Part shown: positions 17,472 to 26,166 of the stretch, in pieces
Numbering within the stretch: position 1 is the first letter of the stretch
Layout: each line of letters begins with the position of its first letter
NCBI RefSeq assembly: GCF_009789675.1
Contig: NZ_CP046914.1
Location: 1-64,000 of the forward strand
Length of the DNA stretch: 64,000 bases
Direction of reading: 5' to 3'
Source of the DNA: Paraburkholderia acidisoli
Lineage (GTDB): Bacteria; Pseudomonadota; Gammaproteobacteria; Burkholderiales; Burkholderiaceae
Translations under genes and position numbers: made by a program
The notes under the pieces: model-generated
The model's database searches: none
What the model saw: only the letters and a program-made list of their open reading frames with translations
What the model was told of the DNA's origin: nothing

Positions 17472-18377
17472 ATGGTCAATCCTCTTCATTTCGATCTGCA
17501 GTCGCTGCGCGTGTTTCTGCTCGTTGCCGAGCACGGCAGTCTCACCAAGGCTGCGGAACACGGTCAGCTCACGCTCTCCGCGGTGAGCAAGCGCATTGCC
17601 GAACTCGAAAGCGTCACCGACTGTGCGCTCTTTTTGCGGCGCGCGCGCGGCGTCGAACTCACGCCGGCGGGCCACGCCTTGCTCGAACACGCCACGCGCG
17701 TGGTCGATCAGGTGAACCGCATGGCCAACGAAATGAGCGACTACGCGGCGGGCGTGCGCGGGCACGTGCGCATGTGGGCGAATACGTCGTCGATCGTGCA
17801 GTTCCTGCCCGTCGACCTCGCGCGCTTTCTCAGCGAATATCCGGGCATCAAGGTGAGTCTGGAGGAACGCCTGAGTCACGAGATCGTCGAAGCCCTCGGT
17901 TCGGGCAAGGCCGATATCGGTGTCTTCGCGGACAACGTGCCCGCGCCCGGCATCGAGCGGCGTTTGTACCGGCGCGACGAACTCGTGCTATTGGTGCCGC
18001 GCACGCACCGCTTCGCGCAGCACGAGATCATGCGTTTCGCCGATACGCTCGACGAAGACTACGTGGGTCTGAGCGACGGCAGTTCGTTGCTCGCGCGTCT
18101 CACCGACGCCGCATTCGCGCTCGAACGCTCGTTGAAGCTGCGCATTCAGGCGTCGAATTTCGACGGCGTGTTTCGCATGATCGAAGCGGGGCTGGGTATC
18201 GGCATTCTGCCGCGCGAGGCCGTGAGCGACGATCGCGGCAAGGCGGGCGTCGTCAAGGTGAAACTCTCGGACGCGTGGTCGGCGCGCACACTGTGGGTGG
18301 GCGTGAAAGCGGAGAGCGCACGTAGCTCGGACATCGTCAGCCTCTTCGATTACATGTCGAATCGCGTAACCGAATGA
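17472..18377 (+). CDS. LysR family transcriptional regulator
   Basis: A 301-residue LysR protein with winged helix at about residues 8-68 (GSLTKAAEHGQLTLSAVSKRIAELE) and an effector domain with IEAGLGIGILPREAV near residue 238. It is co-directional with and downstream of the CoA-transferase/lyase/VOC operon and convergent with an MFS gene, so it likely regulates one or both. Its architecture closely resembles the LysR protein encoded at 38135 (both have YxxGVRGHVRxxANT-like segments), suggesting paralogues that respond to related CoA-pathway acids. Confidence 0.9.
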   Translation: MVNPLHFDLQSLRVFLLVAEHGSLTKAAEHGQLTLSAVSKRIAELESVTDCALFLRRARGVELTPAGHALLEHATRVVDQVNRMANEMSDYAAGVRGHVRMWANTSSIVQFLPVDLARFLSEYPGIKVSLEERLSHEIVEALGSGKADIGVFADNVPAPGIERRLYRRDELVLLVPRTHRFAQHEIMRFADTLDEDYVGLSDGSSLLARLTDAAFALERSLKLRIQASNFDGVFRMIEAGLGIGILPREAVSDDRGKAGVVKVKLSDAWSARTLWVGVKAESARSSDIVSLFDYMSNRVTE

Positions 18378-18382
18378 AGAAA

Positions 18383-18419
18383 GGGCGGCGCCGCGTGTTG
18401 CAGCAACCGCCCCGTTTTT
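18383..18419. terminator. Terminator-like hairpin between convergent genes
   Basis: GGGCGG (18383-18388) pairs with CCGCCC (18407-18412), followed by CGTTTTT. It directly follows the LysR stop and precedes the 3' end of the convergent MFS gene. The stem is short with a long loop, so confidence is moderate. Confidence 0.6.
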
Positions 18420-18449
18420 GCAAGCCCGGCCGCGCTGCCGGGCGAACGG

Positions 18450-19904
18450 TCAGACCGGGTTGATTTCGTCCTGGCTACGGCGCGTGGTGAGCGGCCCGAG
18501 CGCGCGCAGCGTTACGGCAACAATGGCCAGCGCCGCCGAGATCACGCCGAACATCGCCAGCGGGCCATGCTGCGTGAGCACCGGCAGCAGCACGAAAGGC
18601 AGCGCGGCGCTCACGATGCGCGAGAGCGAATACGTTGTGCCGATGGCGGTCGAGCGCACGCTGGCCGGGAAAATCTCCGCCTGATACACGTGGTATGCAT
18701 TGCTGAACACGTTCGAGGCGCAGGTCGTCAGGACACCGAAGCCTACGATCAGTGTCGAGCTGTCGGAGTAGGCGAAACCCACGCCGAACACCGCGATCGA
18801 CACGAGCGAGGCGATCACCAGCGTGCGGCGCTCGATCCAGTTGAGCAGCGGCACCGAGAGCAGCGAGCCGATCGGGTAGCCCAGGAACGAAAGCGCGACG
18901 AACAACGTGCTGCCTGTCACGTCGAAGCCGCGGCTCTTCACCACGGCGCCCGCAAGCGTGCCGAAGCCGTAATACCCGAAGCCCTGGAACAGGTGGAAGA
19001 TGGTGAGCATGAGGTAACGCTTGCCGTACGGCGCGCGGCGCAGCAGCGCGAGGCGCCCCGCGAGGCCCAGCGGATATTGCTGGACTTTCGGCTCGGCGAA
19101 ACGTTGCGGCAGGCGAGCCCCCGCGCTTTCGGCGAAGCGGCGCGCCGCGGCATAGGCTTCGTCGGCGCGACCCTGCGCGAGCAGCCAGCGCGGGCTTTCG
19201 GGCAGGCGGTGCTGCACGGCCAGCACGAATACGGCGCCGAGCGAGCCGATCGCCAGAATCAGGCGCCAGCCCGCGATACCGCCCAGATGCAGCGGATTGA
19301 GCCACACAGCCAGAAAGCCGACCAGCGGCACGGCCACGTACGAAGTCGTATAGGCCCAGGCGGCGAGGCGGCCGCGCCGGTCTTTCGGCAGGATCTCGGA
19401 GAGAAAGCTGTCGGAGACCGGGTAGATCGCGCCGACGCCCACCCCCGTGAGACAGCGGCAGATGACGAGCATCGTTGCATTCACCGAAAACGCCGCGAGC
19501 AGCGAAAACGCGCTGTACCAGACCAGCGTGAGGAGGAACGCGCGGCGGCGGCCGATACGGTCGGCGAGGCTGCCAAGGCACAGCGAGCCGAAGAACATGC
19601 CGACGAACGCCGAAGCGAGCAGCAGTTTGAACGCGAGGCTATGCGCGTCGAGACCGTATTCGTTTTGCAGCGCCGAGCCGATCGAACTGACGAGAAAGAT
19701 CTCGTACATGTCGAAGAACAGCCCGATCCCGACGATCCAGACGACGAAGCGATGCAGCGAGCCCACTGGCATGTCGTCCATGAAGCTGCCGAGCGTGACG
19801 TCTTGCGCGCCGTGTTGCGATGCGTCGTGTGCGGCATCGGCGGATAGCGGCCGGCGCGGGGCGCCGGGCGTGCCGCTGCCCAGCTCGAGTGGTTGGGTAT
19901 TCAT
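18450..19904 (-). CDS. MFS transporter (sugar/metabolite porter-like)
   Basis: A 484-residue inner-membrane carrier with about 12 helices. The marks LADRIGRRRAFLLTL (loop 2-3), CRCLTGVGVGAIYPVSDS and HRLPESPRWLLAQG (loop 6-7) are typical of the sugar-porter/organic-acid branch of MFS. The ATG at 19904 has AGGAG just upstream. A cytoplasmic tail of about 50 polar residues precedes the first helix. It is convergent with the LysR gene and may import the acid degraded by the CoA-transferase/lyase operon; the substrate cannot be read from sequence. Confidence 0.86.
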   Translation of the reverse strand: MNTQPLELGSGTPGAPRRPLSADAAHDASQHGAQDVTLGSFMDDMPVGSLHRFVVWIVGIGLFFDMYEIFLVSSIGSALQNEYGLDAHSLAFKLLLASAFVGMFFGSLCLGSLADRIGRRRAFLLTLVWYSAFSLLAAFSVNATMLVICRCLTGVGVGAIYPVSDSFLSEILPKDRRGRLAAWAYTTSYVAVPLVGFLAVWLNPLHLGGIAGWRLILAIGSLGAVFVLAVQHRLPESPRWLLAQGRADEAYAAARRFAESAGARLPQRFAEPKVQQYPLGLAGRLALLRRAPYGKRYLMLTIFHLFQGFGYYGFGTLAGAVVKSRGFDVTGSTLFVALSFLGYPIGSLLSVPLLNWIERRTLVIASLVSIAVFGVGFAYSDSSTLIVGFGVLTTCASNVFSNAYHVYQAEIFPASVRSTAIGTTYSLSRIVSAALPFVLLPVLTQHGPLAMFGVISAALAIVAVTLRALGPLTTRRSQDEINPV

Positions 19905-19970
19905 GGTGTCTCCTGGGTTCTGATCGTGCCGCCCCTCGCGCACGCGGACGGGGCGTGATGGCTAGTGTGG

Positions 19971-19996
19971 TCAATTTCCGGGAGCGCGAAAATTGA
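19971..19996. promoter_or_regulatory. Inverted repeat upstream of MFS gene
   Basis: TCAATTT and AAATTGA form perfect 7-bp arms separated by 12 bp, about 67 bp upstream of the MFS start on the minus strand. Arm spacing and position fit a regulator site near a promoter. The surrounding gap 19905-20274 otherwise holds only a questionable 25-codon frame. Confidence 0.45.
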
Positions 19997-20096
19997 ACAT
20001 GCCTCAAGCATGCTTTCCCTGCGAGAAAGGGTAGGAAAGTGCTTTTAAAACAGTGATTTGCTTGGGGCGGGGATGCGATTCGACTGAATCTGGAAC

Positions 20097-20174
20097 CTAG
20101 GATTGGGCGCGCGGATTATCGGCGAACAATGCGGCGAGCACGGCGGCGAGAATCGCGGCGAAAAAAAAGCGCAT
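20097..20174 (-). CDS. Possible 25-residue hydrophobic small protein
   Basis: A short frame reading MRFFFAAILAAVLAALFADN and five further residues before a stop, so nearly all of it would be one membrane helix. It lies in the 370-bp gap between the porin and MFS genes, on the same strand as both. No convincing ribosome site precedes it and the GC-rich Ala/Leu bias can arise by chance, so I list it only as a candidate small membrane protein. Confidence 0.2.
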   Translation of the reverse strand: MRFFFAAILAAVLAALFADNPRAQS

Positions 20175-20274
20175 TACACGACGCAGGGAAACGTCGCGCA
20201 ATGCGCCAATGACACGAAAAGGTAGTAATCCGAACTATTGTGTCAAGACATCGACATGAAGAATATCGCGCCGT

Positions 20275-21312
20275 CTAGAACAGGTGATCGATACCGATGG
20301 TCACGGCCGTCTGGCTCGAGGCCCCCGCCGGGTTGAGTGTGCTGACCACGGCGTGACGGTAGGAGGTGTAATCGGCTTCGCTGTACAGCGTCGTGCGCTT
20401 CGAAAGCAGATACGCGAGCGAGAGTACCGAAAGACCGCGTCGCCCCGCTTTGTCGTTCGATACCGTGGTCTGGTAGTACGCGCCGCGGAACACGAGATAC
20501 GGCGAGATGTTCCAGGAGAGACCGCCAAAGCCGTTGTTCGTGACCGCATGCGTCGTGGTGGGAGTTTGCAGGTCTTCCGACATGAAGCCGCCGGACAGAT
20601 TCACCGGGCCGAGGCGATAACTGCCGCCCACCATGTAGTAGCTGTCGCCCACATAGTTGGTGCCGGAGAGGATGTTGCGGTGCCCGTACACGCCACCCAG
20701 TTTCGCCGGGCCGAGCGAATAGCTCATGCCGATGGCGCGCGTGGCGCCGCTGGCGATATCGCCCGGCACGCCGCCGAACGAATTGTCGACTTCGAACAGC
20801 AGGCTGCCGAACGTGTTCTTGTACTTCACGTCGTTGTTGTTGCGGGTGCCGTCCGAGGCCGTCGTGAGCGGGATGATCGGCGTGAAGTGAAAGTGGAACG
20901 GATCGTAGATGCTGATGATGTCGTGCGCGATCGTGTACTGGCGGCCCAGGTCGAGCGAACCGTAGCGCTTGTTGCCGATGCCCACGAACGCCTGGCGATT
21001 GAATTCCGTGCCGGTGGTGTTGTCGAACTGGCCGTTGCCGAGATTGAAACCGCTTTCCAGCAGGAAGTGCGAGTACCAGCCGTCGCCGAGGTCTTCACGG
21101 CCGCCGAAGTCGAGTTTGTTCGAACTGTAATAGCCGTTCGAGTTCATCGTCACGACCGAACCGCCGCCGGCCGCCGCATTGGATTGGTAGCGGATCCCGC
21201 CGTCCACCGTGCCGTAGAGTTGCACGCTGGTTTGCGCATGCGCCGGCAATGCCATCAGCCCCACCGAGGCGGACAGCCCCAGCCCAATCGTATTCCAGAC
21301 CTTGATCTTCAC
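20275..21312 (-). CDS. Gram-negative porin (Burkholderia OmpC-like family)
   Basis: A 345-residue outer-membrane beta-barrel porin. A signal peptide ends at ALPAHAQ, the mature part begins TSVQLYGTVDGGIRYQ, and the C terminus is IGIDHLF with the terminal phenylalanine used for barrel assembly. The start is a GTG (MKIKVWNTIGLG) preceded by AGGAG. It is the last gene of a minus-strand group with DctA, the decarboxylase-like protein and the amidohydrolase, and probably admits their substrate through the outer membrane. Confidence 0.92.
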   Translation of the reverse strand: MKIKVWNTIGLGLSASVGLMALPAHAQTSVQLYGTVDGGIRYQSNAAAGGGSVVTMNSNGYYSSNKLDFGGREDLGDGWYSHFLLESGFNLGNGQFDNTTGTEFNRQAFVGIGNKRYGSLDLGRQYTIAHDIISIYDPFHFHFTPIIPLTTASDGTRNNNDVKYKNTFGSLLFEVDNSFGGVPGDIASGATRAIGMSYSLGPAKLGGVYGHRNILSGTNYVGDSYYMVGGSYRLGPVNLSGGFMSEDLQTPTTTHAVTNNGFGGLSWNISPYLVFRGAYYQTTVSNDKAGRRGLSVLSLAYLLSKRTTLYSEADYTSYRHAVVSTLNPAGASSQTAVTIGIDHLF

Positions 21313-21425
21313 TGTGAGTCTCCTATGTTGTTTTATCGTTCTGAGTCCGGCGCACCGCAGCATGCGAGATGCCGGATTTACCTGGTATGACTAACTAAAC
21401 AAACTTGCTCGGCTGCGAGGCGAGC

Positions 21426-21455
21426 CTCGGGCGGAGCGAAGGTGCTTCGCCCGAG
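21426..21455. other. Hairpin between dctA-like and porin genes
   Basis: CTCGGGCG (21426-21433) pairs perfectly with CGCCCGAG (21448-21455). It stands just after the dctA stop in the direction of transcription, with no T-run, and so may be an mRNA processing site or partial terminator separating the porin cistron from the genes upstream of it. Confidence 0.5.
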
Positions 21456-21461
21456 CGGGTG

Positions 21462-22817
21462 TCAATTTCCTGCGGAACCGCTGCTCGTTTGCTTGAGATG
21501 GGCAACGGGCGTTTCAGTGGGTATGAAACCCGTCTTCAACTCGTGGCGCAGTGCCTTGCGATCGAGCGCCTTCTCCCAGTTCGCAACGACGATCGTCGCC
21601 ACGCTGTTGCCCACGATATTGGTGAACACGAACCCGCTCGACATCGCCTTGTGGATCCCGAGAATCAACGCGATCGATTCCACGGGGATGGTGTTCGAGG
21701 CGGCCAGCGTGGCGGCCAGCACGGCGATGGCGGCGCCCGACACGCCCGCTGCGCCCTTCGACGTGAGCAGCAGCACGGCGAGCAACACCAACTGGTCGTG
21801 CCAGCTCATCGGCGTATTGGTGGCCTGCGCGAGGAACACCGCGGCGGCCGCGAAATAGAGGCAGGTGCCGTCGTGGTTGAACGTGTAGGCCGTGGGCAGC
21901 ACGAGACCGACCACCGACTTCTCACAGCCGAGTCGTTCGAGCTTGTCGATCAATTGCGGAAACACGGTCTCCGACGAACTCGTGCCGATCACCAGCAGCA
22001 ATTCCGCGCCGATATACCGCATGAGTTTCAGCAAGCTGAAGCCATTGAGCTTCGCGATCGGCCAAAGGATCAGGATCAGGAACAGGGCGCAGGTCAAATA
22101 GAATTCGAGCACGAGCTTGCCGAGCGAGATCAGCGTGCCGAAGCCGAATTTGCTGACCGTGAACGCAATGGCGCCGAATGCCGCGAGCGGCGCCACCTTC
22201 ATGGTGAGACCGATGATCCAGAACAGCGAACCCGAAACCGCGTCGATCAGATTGAGCGCGGGGCGGGCACGTTCGCCAATGGCCGCGAGGCCGAATGCGA
22301 ACAGCACCGAGAAGAACAGCACCTGCAGCACGTCGCCGCCCGCGAACGCGCTGATCGCCGTGTGCGGAATCACGTTGAGCAGGAATTCGCTCGTCGTGAC
22401 CACGTGGTGCGCTTTGGCGACATACGCGTCGACCGCGGAGGAGTGCACGGTGCTCATGTCGACGTTCATGCCCACGCCGGGCTTGAGCACATTGATGACG
22501 ACGAGCCCCAGCACGAGTGCGAGCGAGGTGACCACTTCGAAGTAGAAGAGCGCCTTGATCGCGACGCGGCCCACCTTCTTGAAGTCGTTCACGCCCGCTA
22601 TGCCGCTACACACCGTGCAGAAGATGATCGGGCCGATCAGCATCTGGATCACGCGAATGAACGCGTCGCCGAGCGGTTGCAGCGAGATGCCGAACTTCGG
22701 GAACACGTAGCCCGTGACGATGCCGAGCGCCATGCCGGCCAGCACCTGGAACGACAGGTCCCGGTAGAACGGCTGGCGGCCCTTGGGTTTCGTGGCGTGC
22801 GCGCCTGGCAAACTCAT
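21462..22817 (-). CDS. dctA: C4-dicarboxylate/cation symporter, DctA type (DAACS family)
   Basis: A 451-residue inner-membrane carrier of the glutamate/dicarboxylate symporter fold. Family signatures include GTSSSETVFPQL (hairpin loop 1), PTAYTFNHDGTCLYFA (the NxDGT substrate/cation motif, here with His where Met or Leu is usual) and SKGAAGVSGAAIAVLAATL (hairpin 2). AAGGAG precedes the start. DctA normally imports succinate, fumarate and malate with protons. Its place between a porin and putative aromatic-acid enzymes suggests a dicarboxylate other than a simple C4 acid. Confidence 0.9.
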   Translation of the reverse strand: MSLPGAHATKPKGRQPFYRDLSFQVLAGMALGIVTGYVFPKFGISLQPLGDAFIRVIQMLIGPIIFCTVCSGIAGVNDFKKVGRVAIKALFYFEVVTSLALVLGLVVINVLKPGVGMNVDMSTVHSSAVDAYVAKAHHVVTTSEFLLNVIPHTAISAFAGGDVLQVLFFSVLFAFGLAAIGERARPALNLIDAVSGSLFWIIGLTMKVAPLAAFGAIAFTVSKFGFGTLISLGKLVLEFYLTCALFLILILWPIAKLNGFSLLKLMRYIGAELLLVIGTSSSETVFPQLIDKLERLGCEKSVVGLVLPTAYTFNHDGTCLYFAAAAVFLAQATNTPMSWHDQLVLLAVLLLTSKGAAGVSGAAIAVLAATLAASNTIPVESIALILGIHKAMSSGFVFTNIVGNSVATIVVANWEKALDRKALRHELKTGFIPTETPVAHLKQTSSGSAGN

Positions 22818-22900
22818 GACGTCTCCTTCTCAAACGGCGGCGAACTCGGGTTCGCTCGAAAATCGGCAAAACTTCTGCGGCAATCTGCGCGAGCGCTGCA

Positions 22901-23812
22901 TCAACGCGCGGCCTCGCCGAGAATGTCGAGGGTGTCGGCGAAAATCTCGTCGACGGTCAGCTTGCGCGGCAGCAACTGCTGGGCCTCGCACTGGGCAATC
23001 GTTTCCTCGAGCGGCCCGCGCAGCGCGTCGTAACCGAACAGCAGCTTGTCCGGTTTGCCCGCATTTTGCTCCGCCACCGCGGCCTTGCCGCGCTTGAGCA
23101 GGTCGTACACGGCGCGCACGGCTTGCGGTTGCGAACGCAGCAGCGCTTCGGTCGCGACCACCACGTGGTTGATCGGCACGTAATGGTGTTGCGCGTACCA
23201 TTCGCGGTCGGCGGCCGCGGCGTTTTCGATCAGCGGTTCCAGACCGGCTTCGTCGGGCAGATCGTTGCCGAGAATCGCGGCATCGAGCTCGCCCGCGCGC
23301 AGCATCGGCAACATTTGCTGACCCGGCGCGGCGGCACGCACGAACGAGGGCGACGAATATTCCTCGAGATGCGCGCCTTCGAACGTCACCCAGTCGATCT
23401 GTTCGAGCGGCACGCCGTAGGTTTGACCGAGAATCGCGCGCACCCACATACCCGTGGTTTGCGAATACGCCCGCACGCCGATCTTCTTGCCCGCGAGCTG
23501 ACTCACGTCGAGTTTGCCCCGACGCGCATTATAAATAATGCAGCCTTGCTGAAAGCGCGCCGCCACGACGGCCGGCAGCAGCACGAGCGGCTTGCCGTAC
23601 GCCTTGGCCTGCAGATACGTGACGATGGCGAGTTCGCTCACGTCGAAGGCCTGCTCGCGCGCCATCGGTGCGAAGGCGCGGTGGATCGGCTCGACTTCGT
23701 CGAAAACCAGATTCACGGCGGGATCGGTGAATTCGCCGTCGAGCAGCGGTTGCGTATGCGGATAGCGCTTCAGCGCGATGGTCACTTTCGGCGCGTTCGG
23801 ATTCGTACTCAC
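22901..23812 (-). CDS. 4,5-dihydroxyphthalate decarboxylase-like / periplasmic-binding-fold protein
   Basis: A 303-residue protein of the Pht5 (4,5-dihydroxyphthalate decarboxylase) superfamily, which shares the fold of ABC substrate-binding proteins. Characteristic segments are FDVSELAIVTYLQAKAYGKP, LAGKKIGVRAYSQTTGMWVR and GQTYGVPLEQIDWV. No signal peptide is visible, so it should be a cytoplasmic enzyme rather than a binding protein. The GTG start (STNPNAPKVTIAL) is favoured by AAGGA nine bases upstream. It sits between an LigI-like hydrolase and a dicarboxylate carrier, consistent with decarboxylation of an aromatic dicarboxylate. Confidence 0.75.
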   Translation of the reverse strand: MSTNPNAPKVTIALKRYPHTQPLLDGEFTDPAVNLVFDEVEPIHRAFAPMAREQAFDVSELAIVTYLQAKAYGKPLVLLPAVVAARFQQGCIIYNARRGKLDVSQLAGKKIGVRAYSQTTGMWVRAILGQTYGVPLEQIDWVTFEGAHLEEYSSPSFVRAAAPGQQMLPMLRAGELDAAILGNDLPDEAGLEPLIENAAAADREWYAQHHYVPINHVVVATEALLRSQPQAVRAVYDLLKRGKAAVAEQNAGKPDKLLFGYDALRGPLEETIAQCEAQQLLPRKLTVDEIFADTLDILGEAAR

Positions 23813-23880
23813 GATCTGCGGTCCTTTCAATTACCTGGGAATGCCTGGCGTTCTTCGAGCGTTGGCGATCGAACGGCGAT

Positions 23881-24732
23881 TTACGCGGCGAGCACGGGGT
23901 AGATCGCGCGTGCGGTGCCGCCAAAAATGGCTTCCTGCGCGGCTTCGGGCAGCATCGCGAGGCTTGCGCGCGCTTGCGTCAGCAGTTCCGGCAGCGAGCC
24001 TTCTGCGGCCGGGAAGTTCGAGCCCCACGCAATACGGTCGGCACCGAAGGCTTCGAGCACGCGCGGGAAGAAGGCTTCCGGCGTGGACGCGCCGCGCGCG
24101 GCTTCCGCGATGGTGCGATTCGTGAGCTTGAGATACACGCCGCGATGCGAGGCGAGGCTGAACAGGGGCGCCGCGGCTTCGTACGGAGGACCGCCTGCGA
24201 GTTCGGGGCGCGCGAGGTGGTCGAGCAGCACGCGTACCTGGGGGAAGCGGCCGAGCATGTTGAGCAGCGCCGGAATGCCTTGCGCCGTCATCTGCAGGCA
24301 GATCGAGACGTTGTGGCGCTGGGCGTATTCCCAGACGGGGAACGAGCGCTCGTCGTCGAGCCAGCCGGCCTGGCCCGGCATGGTGCTGCCCGTGGTGAAG
24401 AGGCGCAGGCCGCTCAGGCCCGCGTCCAGCCAGCGCTGCAATTGCGTGACGGCGTCGGCCGCGAGCACGTCGATCGAGAACACGCCCGCGAAGCGGTCCG
24501 CGTGGTGGCGCACCGCTTCGACGACATAACTATTGTCGTTGCCATAAACCGTGGATGCCTGCACGACCACGGCGCGATCAATGCCGGCGGCATCCATCGA
24601 CGAAAGCAGGCCTTCGATACTGACCGGTCGCTTGGCCGACCATTCCGACTGGTGGCCGCCCACCGGCGCGAGCGGATAGCGCTGCGTATCCGGGGAAATA
24701 ACATGAGTATGCGTATCGATGACGACCGACAT
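23881..24732 (-). CDS. Amidohydrolase family protein (2-pyrone-4,6-dicarboxylate lactonase-like)
   Basis: A 283-residue amidohydrolase_2 (COG3618-like) TIM-barrel protein. The metal-binding IDTHTHVI lies at the N terminus, LLDHLARPEL gives the mid-protein histidine, and the C-terminal WGSNFP replaces the WGTDWP-type aspartate motif of LigI with an asparagine. Homologues hydrolyse lactones or decarboxylate aromatic acids. It is first in the minus-strand unit, divergent from the tandem-HTH LysR gene. Lactone or ring-fission-product hydrolysis is the most likely role; the substrate is unknown. Confidence 0.8.
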   Translation of the reverse strand: MSVVIDTHTHVISPDTQRYPLAPVGGHQSEWSAKRPVSIEGLLSSMDAAGIDRAVVVQASTVYGNDNSYVVEAVRHHADRFAGVFSIDVLAADAVTQLQRWLDAGLSGLRLFTTGSTMPGQAGWLDDERSFPVWEYAQRHNVSICLQMTAQGIPALLNMLGRFPQVRVLLDHLARPELAGGPPYEAAAPLFSLASHRGVYLKLTNRTIAEAARGASTPEAFFPRVLEAFGADRIAWGSNFPAAEGSLPELLTQARASLAMLPEAAQEAIFGGTARAIYPVLAA

Positions 24733-24754
24733 GGATCAGGCTCCTGGCTGAAAA

Positions 24755-24780
24755 CACTGTGATGCGATGTGCGTCACTGT
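24755..24780. promoter_or_regulatory. CACTGT direct repeats in a divergent promoter
   Basis: CACTGT at 24755-24760 and again at 24775-24780, exactly 20 bp apart (two helical turns), within the 113-bp gap between the amidohydrolase gene and the LysR gene. This arrangement would suit a regulator with two DNA-binding domains. The right part of the gap is AT-rich and probably carries promoters. Candidate only. Confidence 0.35.
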
Positions 24781-24845
24781 AAGTGAGAAGCCGTCAACTG
24801 CCTTAATATGAAGTACGACCTATGGCATAAATTATTGTTAAGCTA

Positions 24846-26150
24846 ATGGTTTATGCGGATGCAACTGTCAACACAATGAAAGCACAAAATGCCGTGGATG
24901 AAGACAATCTTGCCGAAGACGATCTGACGCGATTAAGGCGTCTGTTTCTCTTCGACGCCGTGTGCGAAGCGGGCGGCATCGGTCAGGCGGCGGCACGGGC
25001 CGGGCGCACGCAACCGGCCGTGAGCCTCGCCATCGGCAAGCTGGAAGCGGGTTTCGGCGGGGCGTTGTTCAAGCGCGGCTTCGGCGGCAGCGAACTCACG
25101 ACCGAAGGTGCGATCCTGCACCGGCGCGTGCGGCGCATGCTCGATCAGATGGAGCGCGGCGTGGCGAGCCTGATCGGTCAGGCGCCGCCCTCCAGCGCGG
25201 CCAGTCATATTTGCCGGCACCTCACGGATGCGCAAGTGCGTTGCCATATCGCCATCGCCAACGCGGGTTCGGCCGTCGAGGCGGCGCAGCAGCTCGGCAT
25301 TTCTCAGCCCGCCGTGCATCGGGCAGCGCGGCAGCTCGAGCAGATCGTGGGCGTTTCGCTGTATCGGCGCCGTGTGCACAATGTCGCCGCCAATCCGGCC
25401 GGTGTCGAGTTCGCGCGCTGCCTGAGCCTCGCGCTCTACGAAATCGCGCAGGCGCGCGAAGACCTCGCCTATGCACGCGGCTTGCAGACCGGGCGCGTGT
25501 CGATCGGTGTGCTGCCGATGATGCCGCCGCGTCTCGTTGCGCGCACGGTCGAGCGGCTTCGTGCGCGCTATCCCGCCGCGCGCGTGACGATCGACGAGGG
25601 CTCGCACGAACGCTTGCTGCGCGAATTGCGCATGGGCGCGATCGACGTGATCATCGGCGCGCTGCGCGATCCGCGCCTCACGGGCAGTGTTCAGGAAACC
25701 GAATTATTCGCCGACCCGTACGTGGTCGCCGTGCGAAAAGGGCATGGGCTCGCGGGAAAGAAGTCGCTCGCGGCGGGCGATCTCGCGCCCTACGACTGGG
25801 TCGTGCCACAGCGCAACGTGCCGCGCCGCGCGGTGATCGATTCGATTCTCGCCAGCCTCGCGGTCAAGCCGCGCCACGTGGCCGAGACGAGCTCCATGCC
25901 GATGATGATGGCGATGCTGGTGGAAAGCGATTGCATTACGCTGCTGGCGCGCTCGCTGATTCGTGAGGGCTATCCGGGCATGGACATGGTCGCGCTCGAA
26001 CTCGCGGTGCAGACGCCCGAAGCGAGCCGCACGGTGGGCTACACGGTGCGCGGCGACTGGCTGGGCACGGCGGTGCAGGAAGCGTTTGTCGAATGTCTGC
26101 GCACGGAATGCGCGGCGCTCGGAGACGCACCGAAAAGTTCGGATATCTAA
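24846..26150 (+). CDS. LysR family regulator with two tandem helix-turn-helix domains
   Basis: At 434 residues this is about 130 longer than a usual LysR protein. Two separate LysR winged helices are visible: residues 29-91 (GGIGQAAARAGRTQPAVSLA, ending in LTTEGAIL) and 127-190 (GSAVEAAQQLGISQPAVHRA, ending in ANPAGVEF). A normal effector-binding domain follows from about 217 to 415. The start is uncertain (24846, or ATG 24876). It is divergent from the amidohydrolase/decarboxylase-like/DctA/porin unit, which it presumably controls. Confidence 0.85.
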   Translation: MVYADATVNTMKAQNAVDEDNLAEDDLTRLRRLFLFDAVCEAGGIGQAAARAGRTQPAVSLAIGKLEAGFGGALFKRGFGGSELTTEGAILHRRVRRMLDQMERGVASLIGQAPPSSAASHICRHLTDAQVRCHIAIANAGSAVEAAQQLGISQPAVHRAARQLEQIVGVSLYRRRVHNVAANPAGVEFARCLSLALYEIAQAREDLAYARGLQTGRVSIGVLPMMPPRLVARTVERLRARYPAARVTIDEGSHERLLRELRMGAIDVIIGALRDPRLTGSVQETELFADPYVVAVRKGHGLAGKKSLAAGDLAPYDWVVPQRNVPRRAVIDSILASLAVKPRHVAETSSMPMMMAMLVESDCITLLARSLIREGYPGMDMVALELAVQTPEASRTVGYTVRGDWLGTAVQEAFVECLRTECAALGDAPKSSDI

Positions 26151-26166
26151 GCAGGCGAAACGAAAA

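Noticed and set aside
22901..23812. Reading this gene as a periplasmic ABC substrate-binding protein
   Set aside because: It lacks a signal peptide and has no ABC permease or ATPase gene nearby; its segments match the Pht5-type enzyme family better.
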